From contig JAKSZP010002654.1 in the NCBI GenBank assembly GCA_022478985.1, positions 186,001 through 250,000 on the forward strand: a stretch of DNA of 64,000 nt, given 5' to 3'. This DNA comes from Massospora cicadina (Eukaryota; Entomophthoromycota; Entomophthoromycetes; Entomophthorales; Entomophthoraceae). Positions within the stretch are counted from its first letter, which is position 1; each line of letters opens with the position of its first letter. The notes under the pieces were generated by a model. That model ran no database searches and was not told where the DNA came from. It was given only the letters and a program-made list of their open reading frames with translations. Positions 46,950 to 58,294 of this stretch are shown one piece after another. The position numbers and the translations under genes are program-made.

Positions 46950-47463
46950 TGTTTTGTTTTGGTAGGGTAGCTGAGGGCAATAGTTCCTCCGAAGCATACC
47001 AAAAATGGATGGGATAAAATGTCCCACAGCGAGCAGACTGTGGGGAGAGCCAGGAATCCTATATGTAGGGGCCGGTAACTTGCTATAAGCTTGAGAATAG
47101 ATGACGAAAACCTATTGTATTAACCTGAATAGTTGATGGCCAGAGAGGAGCTTGCTGTACAGAGGCTCTAGAGATAAGTAAAATGAAAAAATGAATTGGA
47201 GATAAAAACATAATCTTATTTAAGAAAAAGTGCGGATATTTATAGGTGAGGTTTTCCTCCTAATCCTTTCAGGATAGTGACGTCCTCCACCAGCAAGATC
47301 TTCAGCATCCTGATGTTGATCAGGTGGGGAGTTGACAGCAGGCTTTCTTTTAATAAATTGATTAGGGTACAGAAAATAATGCTCCGTTAGTGAAAATTTG
47401 GAGAGGTATCAGAAGTAGGGGAAATTCAAATTAAATTGATTGGGAGCAGGTCAAATCTCAACA
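46950..47463 (-). repeat. 5' LTR of element A
   Basis: 514 bases, the partner of 40579-41081. It carries the extra ttttg near its plus-strand start that the other copy lacks. Confidence 0.95.
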
Positions 47464-47468
47464 TTGAC

Positions 47469-48540
47469 AAAAATAAAAATTACCGGTTTTTAATTTGTTT
47501 AATTGAAGAATTAATTTCTGTGAAATATGAAATTGTATTTATATTGCTATTATAATGATTTGTTTATTATTTTCATAGATGTGATTAATAGGATGCTTAT
47601 ACATCCTAAGATAAACCCATTTCAAGTAAATCCAAACTTAAAAATGCGCATATTAGCTGTTGGATTTAAATATATTATATTGTAAGAGAAACTTGATGCA
47701 CAGCTCAGTTAAAACAACCTTAAGGATGAGACTTATTAATTAGGGTATTGAAAATACTGAGCACACTAATGAGCCCTAATTGATCAAATGAAGCTGTCAT
47801 CATTTGAAGTAACTATTTTCAAAAAGGCCAAAATTTGAGTTTCACTTATAAAATAGACATTTCTTGATGACTTGCATTAACACATCTATCCCTTAATTTA
47901 ATTAAACAGATAACGTTGATACGTTCTATGTAAGAATCTTTATATAGTATATGTTATCCTGGAAAACTCATAAGGTTCTTTAGGAAATCTTTAAATCAGC
48001 AAATTTTATTTTTTAAAATACTTTCCCTTAAAGGCTTTAAATATTAATAATTTTGTTAACTTCAGCAGAAATGTATATATCTAGAAGACATTGGTAATTC
48101 AAATACTCTATAAGCTACTATGATAAAGTAATATACATATGTTATGTGGAAACTTCATTGGAAAAATTGGATATTAGAGCCTAGTATGAGTATGCTTGAT
48201 TCCAATTGATGTGCCACATGAGAGAATTAATATTTACTGTTGTGAAGAGAATCCAGATGCTTTGGGGAAAATTGTCCATTTTGTCAATAGATCCTTATGC
48301 TTACTTTTCAGTAGTCATATTTGGCCTCACCTTCACTTTTATGATCACTTTTAGCTTACTATAAAAATTTAATCCAGAATAAGGCGTTAATAACCCTGGA
48401 AATTTGTGCAAGATAGAGCTTTTGGCACAGGATTTTGACAATAAAAAGGTTGTAGGAGTAATAAATCTCTTGACTGATAGTAAATAATATTAAAGGAAGA
48501 TATCCACACGTTAATTTTAATTTGTAAATTTATTAGAAAT
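47469..48540. other. AT-rich DNA, no gene seen
   Basis: About 1.1 kb of AT-rich sequence between Gypsy A and the left LTR of Gypsy C. Nothing recognisable. Confidence 0.45.
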
Positions 48541-49098
48541 TAAAACGTGGAAAAAAAGTGAGCTCCTACTAGAAGATTGCCTCCTAGTATTTAAATGAAA
48601 CTGAGGCTAAAACAAAAGGGGCAAGAGAATTCAGCATATGCAGAGGGTAGCTCAATTAGAGAATATGATGATCTGTCCTATCAGAATTCTCAGGAAGCTT
48701 TTCCCCTTGACTTGACTTGGTTTTGGGTGGTGGGTAGATAGCAGGTAGGATGTATCCATGTGGTAAGGATTTAATATATTCACTCTAATCAAACCTTTTA
48801 AAAATATTTAACCTCCCTAAACTATTTAAGTCTAGAAATGGGGTTGTTTCCGCTTAAATTTTAAACTAAATTGCAATTGGGATGTAGGCGGACCTCATAA
48901 GGAGAAAACCAATTCCCCTAAGGGTTTGGCATAACCTTACTAACAACATTTTTCTTTGGCTGAGGAATAGGAGTAAGGTTATTGCATCTAAGAGGATTAC
49001 TAAGTCATGATTTGAAGTGGGAGAATTACTATATCTATAAAGATAAATGACCACAGAAGATTCTTAACAATTAGTAGCACATCCAATTTTCAGACACT
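48541..49098 (-). repeat. Putative 3' LTR of element C
   Basis: On minus, TGTCTGAAAATTGG starts right after AAAGAGGGTAG, which fits an LTR next to a purine tract. The left end is a guess, with no second copy in the window to compare. Confidence 0.45.
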
Positions 49099-49299
49099 AC
49101 CCTCTTTAAGAATGTTGGGGGGAGAATAAGACGTAGAAATTGCCCATGGACTCTGTTAATAGTAACTCCAGAGGCAAGAGACTTTTTGAAATATTCATTG
49201 CCGTTCTTATAAATAATGACAAAAGGTCATTCCAAAATGGCCCAAGCTTGCAACTTTGGGGGGTGATGTGATTGTAATAATATATAGCACCAACTATGA

Positions 49300-50345
49300 A
49301 ATCTGGAAGGCAGGTAAGGATTATCTATAATCATTAGCAACTAGGTCCTCTTTGGTGACAGTTTTATCTAAAATAGTAATGGCATCAGACTGAAGCTGAA
49401 TAATTTGTTGAGCTAATCTTTTTAAAGCTTTTCAGGGTCATCAGTCCAAGCTGTGAAGAAATTTTTAGCTAGCAAAGCAGGTACTCCTGGTTACCAACTA
49501 TATAAGACATGGAAAGTGGAAATTTTAAGGATTTAATGATAGCTAATATGATAGGCCATAAGAGACCTAATAAAAAAATGATCACAATGTATAGGGTCTA
49601 AGTAGCCATCTTACCTAATATGGAAACTAGAGTACCGTTTGCTCTATATATGGTCCCATTTGTAGAAGGGTTGTAGGGGACCAAGAAGAGTTGTTGTGTC
49701 CCTATGGAAGTAGCCAAGATCTTAACCACCCTTGTAGAGAATTTTTACCGTTGTCACAAAGTAGGAGCTGGGGGCAACCATGCTGAATGAATATATACTG
49801 ATGTAGGGAGTTTACGGTAGCTTTAGTGGTTTGAGCGGTGAGAGAAAAAGCTTCAATTAATTTGGTGAAGTGATCAATTCCTACCAGGATATATCAATTC
49901 CCACTGGTAGTATGGGGTTGAGGAACTACCACGTCTAAGCTTATTGTATGTAAGTATTGTTGAGGCGTAGGTGGTTGGTAAAAATACTTTAGTTTGAAGC
50001 TGGATTGCTTTTTACAGGTTAGGCTGGCGTCCAGGGCTTCAATGATAGAGTCCATAATACACCCAATAGTATTAATCCTGAACCCACTTTTGGGTTTTCC
50101 ACGCTCCACTGTGCCCCAGAATAGAATGGGTCTCATTGATTGAAGGCACTCGTTCTGCATGTCAAATATAGGTCAACCAGTTCGCCCCTACCTTTTTGTA
50201 AATCTTCTCGCTCCCACCTTGGTTTTTATGGAGTGTAGAGCTAACATTTCTTTATGGGCTCATTCTCGTCGTCCCAGGAATCTGAGGCCATGAGATGGAC
50301 ATGTTTTCTCTGCTTTATGGTTAACTAAATGAAGAACAGGTAGCT
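49300..50345 (-). pseudogene. Integrase of element C
   Basis: Frame 50160-49894 and continuation: DSIIEALDASLTCKKQ (end of the HHCC finger), LHTISLDVVVPQPHTTSG with the first catalytic Asp, then past a stop ILVGIDHFTKLIEAFSL and, near 49775-49745, LLLCDNGKNSL carrying the second catalytic Asp. The region near 49640 (GTxIEQTV) corresponds to the third block but is degraded. A C-terminal part to about 49300 is visible only as scraps. It belongs to the same broad group as A, B and E. Confidence 0.8.
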
Positions 50346-50960
50346 GAGTCAGCCCATCAATATTAATATGGTGGGTTCAGCTTGGGTTTCAATTTAACAT
50401 GTCTAAGTTTGAGCTTTAATGCCCAATAATCCAACCGTCCAGTAAGATTATCCAATTCTGTAACCACTTTAAGGAGGCGTGGTCAGTAAACACAGTAAAG
50501 GAGTTTCATATAAAAAAGGCTCTAATATTTTACATCAAGTAAGAAAGCAAGGAACTCCTTTTTTGTGACACTGTAGTTGCATTCAGCTTTTGATAGCATA
50601 TTGCTAAAATATGAAGCGGGGTGATCTATGTCATTGTCATCCAATTGGGCTAGCATGACTCCCACAGCATAGTTATATTGTCAGTGAAAAAGATGAAAGG
50701 TTTACCATAATTTGGGTGACGTAAAACTAAACGTTCTTTTAGCAGCTGCTTTAGCATCTCACGGGCAGCTGTTTATTCAGCACTCCAATAGAAAGGGGTG
50801 TTCTTAGCCAATAATCAAGAGAGAGGCTCATTAAGCTGGGAAAACTTGATGATAAATTGATAGTAATACCCCATCATATCAAAAACAGCAGGATATAGCG
50901 CAGGGTTTGAAGCGCAGGGATTCTGGATTATCCTCAAACTTATCATTTAGGGGCTGTATC
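50346..50960 (-). pseudogene. RNase H of element C
   Basis: The minus strand shows SAEQ/A-type start near 50790, HPNYGKPFIFFTDN near 50715-50675 (TDAS reads TDN), ILAQLDDNDIDHPASYFSNML near 50660-50600, KAECNYSVTKKEFLAFLL near 50590-50545, and FTDHASLKWLQN near 50490-50450. The frame is interrupted several times. Standard RNase H following RT. Confidence 0.75.
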
Positions 50961-51660
50961 CCTTCCTGTGAGATGGCTTGTCTAAGGAAATCCATTCTCT
51001 TTTGGAAAAAGTACATTTCAATGGCTTTAATTTAATTTTAGATTCATGCAAGTTGGAAATCTTCCTTTAAAAGATTAAGATGCTTATTGAAAGTTTTGAA
51101 GAAGAATGTGATGTCATCAAGATAGATGATTGAGAAACTTATCTTATCCAGTAGATTTGATCCAATAATTGCTGGAAGGTTACAAGTGCATTACACACCC
51201 CTTGTGGTAGTCAAGTGGGTTGGAATAGCCCTTTACTGTAAAATAATCGCACATTTCTCCTGATCTTGGGTAGAAAGGTCCATTTACCATTATCCGCTAT
51301 CCAAATCCAAGAAAAAAGTATTTAGATCCAAAGCATTATTCTAGAGCGTTTTTAATGCATGGGATATGGTAACTATCCTTTTTTGTGAGGTTATTTAGCT
51401 TTTGGTAGTCCATAATGACCCAATGACCTAGATTTTCTTTTTTATCAGAAGAGAGGTGAAGATCACAGGCTTTGAGAAGATACTAGTAACCCAGCGCCTA
51501 GTAACTGTTTGAGCTCCATCCTTATATGTTGCTCCTCAACTTTTAATTTACAATAGTGTTTATATCAGATGGAATAGGCATCTTCACATCAAAGGTATGA
51601 CTCTAACTCTTCATATGCCCATAGTAGGTATCATATTTAGAGAATATGTCACTGTAGGTT
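50961..51660 (-). pseudogene. Reverse transcriptase of element C
   Basis: Visible on minus: the start with the KMELKQLL block near 51520, a block near 51420-51390 (VIMDYQKLN), FLDLDSG near 51310-51290, a CGYFTVKGYSNPLDYHKG-like block near 51245-51200 and IIYLDDITFFFKTF near 51135-51090 with the YxDD box intact. KCTFFQKRMDFLRQAISQEGIQP lies near 51020-50955. Frameshifts and stops break it. It is the only minus-strand Gypsy RT here whose YxDD box is preserved. Confidence 0.82.
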
Positions 51661-52334
51661 TCTTACAAGGACTGGACTTTTTCCAGCTCAGCTGAGGTTG
51701 GTTCCTCGATAATATGAACATCAGGATGATTACATAACAACAAATTTGCAGCAGGTAGGCCCATATCTAACATAGACCCAATACAGTGGACTTCTTTAAT
51801 ATCTTCAACAGGGATCATAAGGCCTTTTACAATCTCCTGATGGCTCTTTACAATCATGTCTTTAATGGTAAGATTCCCTAGTAGGATAAAACAGGTCACT
51901 GGTAAGCTGAGTCTAGTATGCATGGCAATATCGAAGTTCTAAGTGACTTATTCCTTCAATGCTTATTATGTGCAATAAGCAGTTTTGGTGGATTTGTAAG
52001 GTAATCTTGGTGTCAAGCACCCTTTGTTTACCAGCCTTAATATAATACTTCTTCTGACGCATAAAAATGAATGACATTTAGGGCGTCCACTTACTCAGGA
52101 TACTTCTTTGTTTTGCCCTGCCAAAATAGTGTATGGGTAATGTGGAGGAAGGTTACTCAACTGAGAAGGAGTATTCTTTTTATTAAGTTCTTTATTGGCT
52201 AGAACCTGGGGAACCTCTATTTTAAAAAAGGGAGAGATAGCCCTGTTTTAGCTTGATGAATCACTCGTAATCAAGCATAATTTGGGTACCAATGAGCATC
52301 TCATAAGTAAAATTAGCAAAGTCCACAGCTGGGG
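51661..52334 (-). pseudogene. Protease C-terminal part and linker of element C
   Basis: From 52329 down, the minus strand reads VDFANFTYEMLIGTQIMLDYE, matching ALNINSYDLLLGTGFLMEH in A. Frame 51923-51663 is the linker before RT (LPVTCFILLGNLTIKDMI; VHCIGSMLDMGLPAANLL). The catalytic half of this protease lies at 63500-63600, on the other side of element B. Confidence 0.75.
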
Positions 52335-53388
52335 TGTGAAGTTCTGAGGATCACTCACTTGATAATTGTTATCCTGCATGCTAAATTGTATGATGTTCCG
52401 CTAGATGATCCTTGATATTGCCAGTGGCTTACAGATATTCACCGTTTAGAAACTCACTAGGCATATATAGTAGTTCTGACTCTTCTGGTCAACTTCAGGC
52501 GTAATTTTCCCAACATAATCAGCAACTTCTTCCGAGGCAGGTTTTAATACAAGCTGTGCTTTTAGCTTGTCAACACTTTTCTAAAGGAAAGACTCTGATA
52601 AACCCAGGGAAAGAATAAAATAAAATATCTTATATAGGATATTTATTTGATAATCAGTCATTAGGCCAGTCACCGGTATTTATACCTCTTGGGAATCTCC
52701 TGGCCTCATTTGAGCACAAATATTACAACAGATATTTTGCCACCTCAGTTCAGCCCTTGAACTAATATGACTAAGACCTATTCTTAGGTTTATTCGTGGC
52801 AAAATATTCTCTAAATCTGGCTGATTTCAAGGACAAAAATCTCAATATCAACATGCAAAATTATCCTAGGATCTTCTTGATTTGAGTTTCGTCATAATGC
52901 TGATGAAATAAACCTTCTGTGAAATTCTTTCATCGATTAAGTAGATGACATACCCTTAATTGAGATGTCAACAGGCCTCTCTCTCAATAGCACTAGGTAT
53001 TCCCTTTTGGGTGTTCCATGTGCAAGTGCTATCATGCCAATTACGGATATTGACATCAAATTTCGCACTAGGGCGGGAATTTGCTTATGTTATCGTTTGT
53101 ATGATTTTCCATGGGACTTATAAACGTTATCTTTGGGTAAGTATTGTATGATTTTTAATACTGAATGCTTGATATTATTCCCATAATTGGGACTAACTGC
53201 TGAGATTTGGTGCAGTGATAATTGGCCATAATTTGATTGGTTTGGCATTGAGATATTCTGCTTGAGCTGTGTAGTTGCAATAAGCTTTAGGGGTAAAGAT
53301 TAATATTAGTTCAAGTATTGAGAAAATAATCAGCCCAATCTGATGGTTGTTGAAGGGTTTATCTTTGGGTAAGCACCAGAATCTGACT
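52335..53388 (-). repeat. 3' LTR of element B
   Basis: 1054 bases beginning tgtgaagttctgagg and ending tctgact (the other copy ends tctgaca). It aligns over its whole length to 62308-63362 with scattered substitutions. Confidence 0.93.
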
Positions 53389-53401
53389 TTTCCCTTACTT
53401 G
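53389..53401 (-). promoter_or_regulatory. Polypurine tract of element B
   Basis: On minus, AAGTAAGGGAAA lies directly against the 3' LTR. Confidence 0.6.
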
Positions 53402-53639
53402 AATTGAACATAAGCCCTGAGATTCCTGATTAGACTTTGTTGATATGTTATCCTCAGCCTGAAAACCTGATGAGTGGGAGTTGGGTCTTCTATTTGGTAA
53501 CTTTGGCCTGAACGCCTGACTAGTCTGGAATTGGATACTCTCCATCCTCTAGTACAAACTAAAGTAATAATTACAATAAAACTACTATTAAATATAAAAA
53601 TGTTTTTAACTTCTTTTTAATCGGACCACTTATTGAACC

Positions 53640-54720
53640 TTCTTAGGAATTTTGAATGGACTCAGTTTTATGTATGGCCAGTCCTAATACCTTGATAGTG
53701 TATATAAACTCAGATGTCTTTTTCAATCACTTTGAATGGCCCAACCCAGATGCAATCTAACTTTTGCAATCAGCTCAATCCATGGGCTTTACAAAATAGA
53801 CTTCATCATTAACTTTGAAGTTGGCCAGTGTGTAGCAATTCTCTAAGTCCTTTTGATGTTGGGCCTTTTTCTTGGCAAAACTGTTTTTGAAGGCTTGAGC
53901 TTGTAGTTTGATTAAAGCATCTGCAAGCTTCTCAACATATTGAGGATAAGTGTTTTCACCTGGATCCTCTAGGGCTGAATATAGTAGCGTTGGTAGGGCT
54001 AGATGTTTTCATATAATACTTGAAACGGTGACATCCTGTTTGACAAGTTGTTGAAAATATTGTAGGCAAATACTGCTGAACTTAGATAAGTACTCCATTT
54101 GGATGGTTTGGCTGAAGTTAATTTCCTGATAATGTTCACCAATGTCTCATTTGCGCGCTCAACATTACCATTATTTTTGGGATGATAGGGAGCAGAAAGC
54201 ACACCCCGTACTCCCATTAATTGGTTGAACTTGGCTAGGACATTGGTGGTAAAATTGGTTCCATTATTAGTCAGAATAACCTGGGGACATCCATGCTTTG
54301 TGGATGATGTTTTCAAGGATGAATTAGGCTGTAGTTGATGCTCCAGCTTCCCAAATAGCTCTGGCCTCACCCATTTGGTCCAGTGGTCAATGGCTACAAT
54401 GGTGTATTTGGCCTTCATATTGCTTGTTAGGAGAGGGCTGACAATGTCACTAGATATAGTGTGCCAGGCAAACTTGGGCTGAACAAGGTGGTAATATGTG
54501 CTTTTTCAGGAAAGTTTTCACCTTGGCACTCCGCACAGCATTCTAGCATTTCTTGAATGTTGAAATGCATTGACTCCCAATAGTAGAATTGCTTCAGATG
54601 CTCTTTCATTTTCTTGAATCCACCATGCCCTATGACCTTATGCGCCACCATTATTAGATCTGTTTGGGATGAGGGTCTTGGAAAAATATATTTTTTGACC
54701 TCAACAATCTTGAAAAGCAT
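53640..54720 (-). pseudogene. Integrase of element B
   Basis: Frame 54720-54427 holds the HHCC finger: IMVAHKVIGHGGFKKMKEHL and MLECCAECQGENFP. Frame 54418-53999 holds the core: YTIVAIDHWTKWVRPELF, VILTNNGTNFTTNVL where SDNG reads TNNG (catalytic Asp to Asn), APYHPKNNGNVERANETL with the catalytic Glu intact, and VFAYNIFNNLSNRMSPFQVLYE. The C-terminal domain continues to about 53640 in scraps (VNDEVYFVKPMD near 53800). Well preserved but not functional by the Asp change. Confidence 0.92.
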
Positions 54721-55373
54721 CCCGTTTTTGATGGTTGATTTTTTTCTTAGATCTGATAATATTTTTTAGATGAATTCCGGCTTATCTTGGTACTCTACAC
54801 TGATCATTTTCATAAATAGCTCATTGGTGGCCTGACTAAGTGTTGCAATGGTTGGTAGTCAGTATTGGCTTTTGGGTTTTGATGTTTTGCCAATCTCGAT
54901 GCTCAATGATGTAGTCATAATCTTAAAGCTTCAACGCCCAGTGGGCTAATTGTCCCTCAGTTTCTCTTAAGTTGTTCAACCATCTTAGAGAAGCATGAAC
55001 AGTAACAACTTTGAATTGAGTGCCAACAAGGCTGACCTGACATTGCTTGCAAGCATATATGACAGTTAAGCATTCTCATTCTGTCACCGTGTAGTTCCTT
55101 TCATGAACATTTAAGATCCAACTAGCAAAGGCGACTGGATTTTCTTCCCCAACTTCTCCAACTTGGGATTACACGACCCCCACTGCTGTTAGGAAAAGCC
55201 AGTTTAGATAATAAATTCATAATCAATGTCCCTGGTTTAGAGAGCAGGCACACCCAATAGGGCTGATTGGAGTTGTCAAATGCATACTGGCAAGATGGAG
55301 TCCAGTCAAATGGAACCTTATTTTTAAGGGGATAGAAACGTGGCTCCCCAATTTGTGCGAAATTGGCAATAAA
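54721..55373 (-). pseudogene. RNase H of element B
   Basis: On minus, from about 55340 down: the NKVPFDWTPSCQYAF block (55320-55270), a degraded region at the TDAS position (about 55200; AVGVV near 55185), VAFASWILNVHERNYTVTEXECLTV near 55135-55065, and FKVVTVHASLRWLNNLRETEGQLAHWAL near 55015-54930. Several stops. It follows the RT directly as in other Gypsy elements. Confidence 0.8.
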
Positions 55374-55810
55374 TCAGCAATAGTATCTGATCTTGCCTAG
55401 GAATACTTGGATGACACACCTGGATTTGGGCCATTTCATTTTGGAGATGAAATCCAGCTTAGAGGGTTGGGGCTGAAGACCCACTCTGTCAATTACAAAT
55501 CCAAGGTATTCCAGTTGGTCTGTAAAGAACTGGAACTTTCTGGGCTTGATTTTTAAGTTTGCAGCTGCTAGCCTTCTGAAAACCGCCTCTAAGTGTTCCA
55601 GGTGATTGTCAAAAGTGCGGCTGAAAACGTTGATATCATTATGGTACACTAGTACACATGACAACTTCAAATCTCCAAGAATTGTGTCCATAGCCCTTTG
55701 AAAAACTAGCTGGGGCATTGCAAAGCCTTGAGGCATTTTGTCAAATGAAATAGGCACTCTTAGGTTATAATACAGTCATGCATTTTTTCAGTTGCGTCAT
55801 CTTTTTCAAG
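55374..55810 (-). pseudogene. Reverse transcriptase of element B, C-terminal part
   Basis: Frame 55757-55374 gives MPQGFAMPQLVFQRAMD, then SCVLVYHNDINVFSRTFDNHLEHL (the YxDD box reads YHND, one Asp lost), then LKIKPRKFQFFTDQLEYLGFVIDRVG and the start of the connection region. The N-terminal part is on the far side of D (58300-58900). The gene is interrupted between the first catalytic Asp block and the MPQG block. Confidence 0.9.
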
Positions 55811-56096
55811 TTTTGATTATTTTTTCCTATGTATGTTTGTGCGCTGAATCCAAAAATGACCTAAGTTTCTTTCCATCACGTCAGAATTTTATGCAAATCG
55901 CAATTTGCCAAATGTAGTTTATGTTGAATAATATCACAAATATGAGACTTAATGACAGAGTGAAATAGGTTTGTTTCATATAAAACGTATTATTTTGCGG
56001 CTTATAATAGACATAATATAATAGATTATAGAAATATAGAAAATAAAAAACTCACAATTTTAGTCATTGTGTCAACGTGTTTTTGGACTAGCCAAA
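55811..56096 (+). repeat. Left terminal inverted repeat of element D
   Basis: It matches the reverse complement of 58013-58294 with scattered mismatches. The innermost part (ttttagtcattgtgtcaa, 56059-56076) is the inverted counterpart of the last codons of the D gene. Confidence 0.88.
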
Positions 56097-56158
56097 TGTG
56101 TTATATATCAAAATAAAGCACAATTTAAGACATACTCACAGATTTAAAACATAGGAAA

Positions 56159-56223
56159 TGCTGCCATCTGTCAGTTTATGATGAAAACGAATCATTGACA
56201 TCATAAACTGGCAGATGGCAGCA
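56159..56223. repeat. Perfect-stem hairpin inside element D
   Basis: Arms of 25 bases (56159-56183 and 56199-56223) pair with one mismatch around a 15-base loop: tgctgccatctgtcagttta... and its complement. It lies in the 5' region between the left terminal repeat and the gene start. Confidence 0.9.
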
Positions 56224-56350
56224 CTTTTGTCATTAAACGTGTTGTACATCTCAACTATCAGTGTTGGAGCAACTGTTGGTACGTATCCTCCGCGCCAAAA
56301 GTATTTGTGTTGGCGGATATATGCTAAAAAGCAAACATACAGTGTTCGAA

Positions 56351-58042
56351 ATGGCGTCAAGAGGATGTAAAAAGTCTTCAGATTCCTTTTGTTACATTTG
56401 TGGTGAGTTAATGGTGTCAAGGCAAAAAAGACATATAACATCATTTGTGCGGCAAGTGTATCTCACATATTTCAGTGTAAAACTAGGAGATCAAGACAAA
56501 ACTTGGACACCCCACTATGTTTGCTATATGTGTGTTGAAGGACTGAGATGGTGGTCAAAGGGTGAACAACATGCTTTCTGACTTGGCATTCCGATGGTCT
56601 GGCGAGAGCCACAAAAATCATAGTGATGATTGTTACTTTTGTTCAACCGGTGTTCATGGTTTCAATGTAAAGAATAAAAAGAACATCGTCTATCCAAATC
56701 TGCCATTGGCTTTACATCCTGTCCCTCATGGTCCAGACGTACCAGTGCCTATGCAACCAGAACATTTACCTGAAGTTGATGGTTCAGAAATTGAATCAAG
56801 TGAAGAAGCTGAAGATAACGAAGAGGAGTATGAACTTGGCAATTCTTCTCCACAATCATTTACACAAACTGAACTGAACAATTTGATTCATGACTTACAT
56901 CTGACCAAAGAGGCTTCAGAATTTCTTGGTTCATGGCTTAAGGATGAGAATTTTCACGCAGCTGCCGCTTTGTTTTCCTGGTTCAGGTACAGAGAAAAAG
57001 ATTTTATTCCATATTTTTTGGAAGAAGGAGACTTAGTATTCTGCAATGATGTGTTTGGACTGTTTGAGACATTCAACTTTCCATATGAAAGCACTGATTG
57101 GAGACTATTCATCAATTCATTGAAACGAAGCCTTAAAGTTGTCCTGCTTCAAAACGGAAACAGGTATGCATCAATACCCATAGGGCATTCTGTACACTTA
57201 AAACAACGGTATGACAATTTAAAATTTGTTCTATAGAAAATTAAGTACAATGATCATAAGTGGATCATGTGTGGTGATCTTAAAGTAATATCAATGATCC
57301 TTGGACAGCAAGGTGGGTACACAAAGTTTCATTGTTTTTTATATGAGTGGGATAGCAGAGACAAGGAAAATCATTGGAAACAGAAAGATTGGCCACAACG
57401 AGCTTCATTGGAACCTGGAGTAAAAAATGTACTCCAAAAACCTCTCAGCAAGTCGACAAAAGTTCTCCTTCCACCTCTACATATTAAATTAGGCTTGATG
57501 AAGAAATTTGTGAAAGCCTTACCAAAAGATGGTAAATGTTTCCAGTACATTTGTAACAAATTTCTAGCCTTGTCAACTGCAAAACTAAAAGAGGGTGTCT
57601 TTACAGGTCTGGACATTAGAAAACTTTGCAAAGATGGAAATTTTGAAAAAGAAATGGAGGTTTCTGAAAAGAAGCCTGGGTCGCCTTTAAAGACATAGTA
57701 ACCAAGTTTGCTGGGCAACAAGAAGGATCCAAATTTCAAGTCTATCATTGAAACTGTGCTGCAGAAGTACCAAAATTTAGACTGTTCCATGGGTTGAAGG
57801 TTCATTCCCTACATTCACATTTGGACTACTTTCCTGAGAATCTGGGTGCTGTTAGTGGAGACATGAGTGAGATATTTCATCAGGACATCAAAGAAATGGA
57901 AAAAGCGTTACCAAGGAAGATGGAATACTACAATGATGGTGGACTATTGCTGGATGTTGCACTGAGATGATCCCAGAAGAGCACATGCACGGAAAAGCAT
58001 GAAACAGAGCATGGCTGGTCCAAAAAGACATTGACACAATGA
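56351..58042 (+). pseudogene. Element D gene: putative transposase-like protein, decayed
   Basis: The start ATG at 56351 gives MASRGCKKSSDSFCYICGE, a Cys-rich N-terminus with FCYICG, then HYVCYMCVEGLRWW and, after a 1-base frameshift near 56578, DDCYFCSTGVHGF: three Cys pairs suggesting zinc binding. An acidic linker (56760-56830) follows, then a large domain (FLGSWLKDENF, FRYREKDFIPYF, CGDLKVISMILGQQGGYTKF, LPPLHIKLGLMKKFVKAL) to 57698, and past another frameshift SHLDYFPENLGAVSGDM and FHQDIKEME (57820-57900). Ends GWSKKTLTQ at 58042, inside the right terminal repeat. In-frame stops at 57234 and 57967. About 560 codons. Confidence 0.8.
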
Positions 58043-58294
58043 CTAAAATCGTGAGCTTTTTATTTTCAATATTTCTATATTCTATTATATTATGTCTATT
58101 ATAAACCGCAAAATAATACATTTTATATGAAACAAACCTATTTCACTCTGTCATTAAGTCTCAAATTTGTGATATTTTTGACATATACTACATTTGGCAA
58201 ATTGCGATTTGGAAAAAAGTATGACATGATGGAAAAAAACTAGGGTCATTTTTGGATTCAGCGCACAAACATACATAGGAATCAATCATCAAAA
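58013..58294 (+). repeat. Right terminal inverted repeat of element D
   Basis: Partner of 55811-56096. It contains the last ten or so codons and the stop of the D gene. Confidence 0.88.

Larger units (their letters stand above)
40579..47463 (-). mobile_element. Gypsy element A, minus strand, complete with target duplication
   Basis: LTRs at 40579-41081 and 46950-47463 start TG and end CA. The 5-base duplication TTGAC flanks them (40574-40578 and 47464-47468), as expected for Ty3/Gypsy. A primer-binding site (46930-46947) lies beside the right (5') LTR and a purine tract (41082-41094) beside the left (3') LTR. On minus the order is gag with collagen-like tract, protease, RT, RNase H, integrase. 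Length 6.9 kb. It sits in AT-rich DNA. All genes have stops or shifts. Confidence 0.95.
48541..52334 (-). mobile_element. Gypsy element C, left (3') part, minus strand
   Basis: Integrase, RNase H, RT and the end of the protease read on minus from left to right in reverse order, bounded on the left by a purine tract (49099-49112) and a sequence that ends cagaca at 49098, taken as the 3' LTR. The LTR's outer end is not defined because the 5' LTR lies beyond the window; 48541 is a rough limit. At 52335 the LTR of element B begins. The protease frame resumes on the far side of B at 63368, so C was split by B. Confidence 0.8.
55811..58294 (+). mobile_element. Element D: DNA transposon-like element with long inverted termini
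   Basis: Terminal inverted repeats of about 285 bp (55811-56096 and 58013-58294) enclose one gene on + (56351-58042). The outermost parts read ttttgattatt... and its near-complement ...aatcatcaaaa; tcctatgtatgtttgtgcg is shared exactly. The element interrupts the RT of Gypsy B in opposite orientation to it. A clear target duplication was not seen. The gene family, which I associate with arthropod and other invertebrate genomes from memory, has no function I can name with certainty; a transposase role is inferred from the inverted repeats. Confidence 0.8.

Noticed and set aside
53350..53377. A tRNA-primer-like sequence (gggtaagcacca) inside the left LTR of B, also seen in altered form at 63340
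   Set aside because: At first it looked like a primer-binding site, implying an LTR to its right. The TGGGG duplication and the two aligned 1.05-kb repeats show it lies within the LTR.
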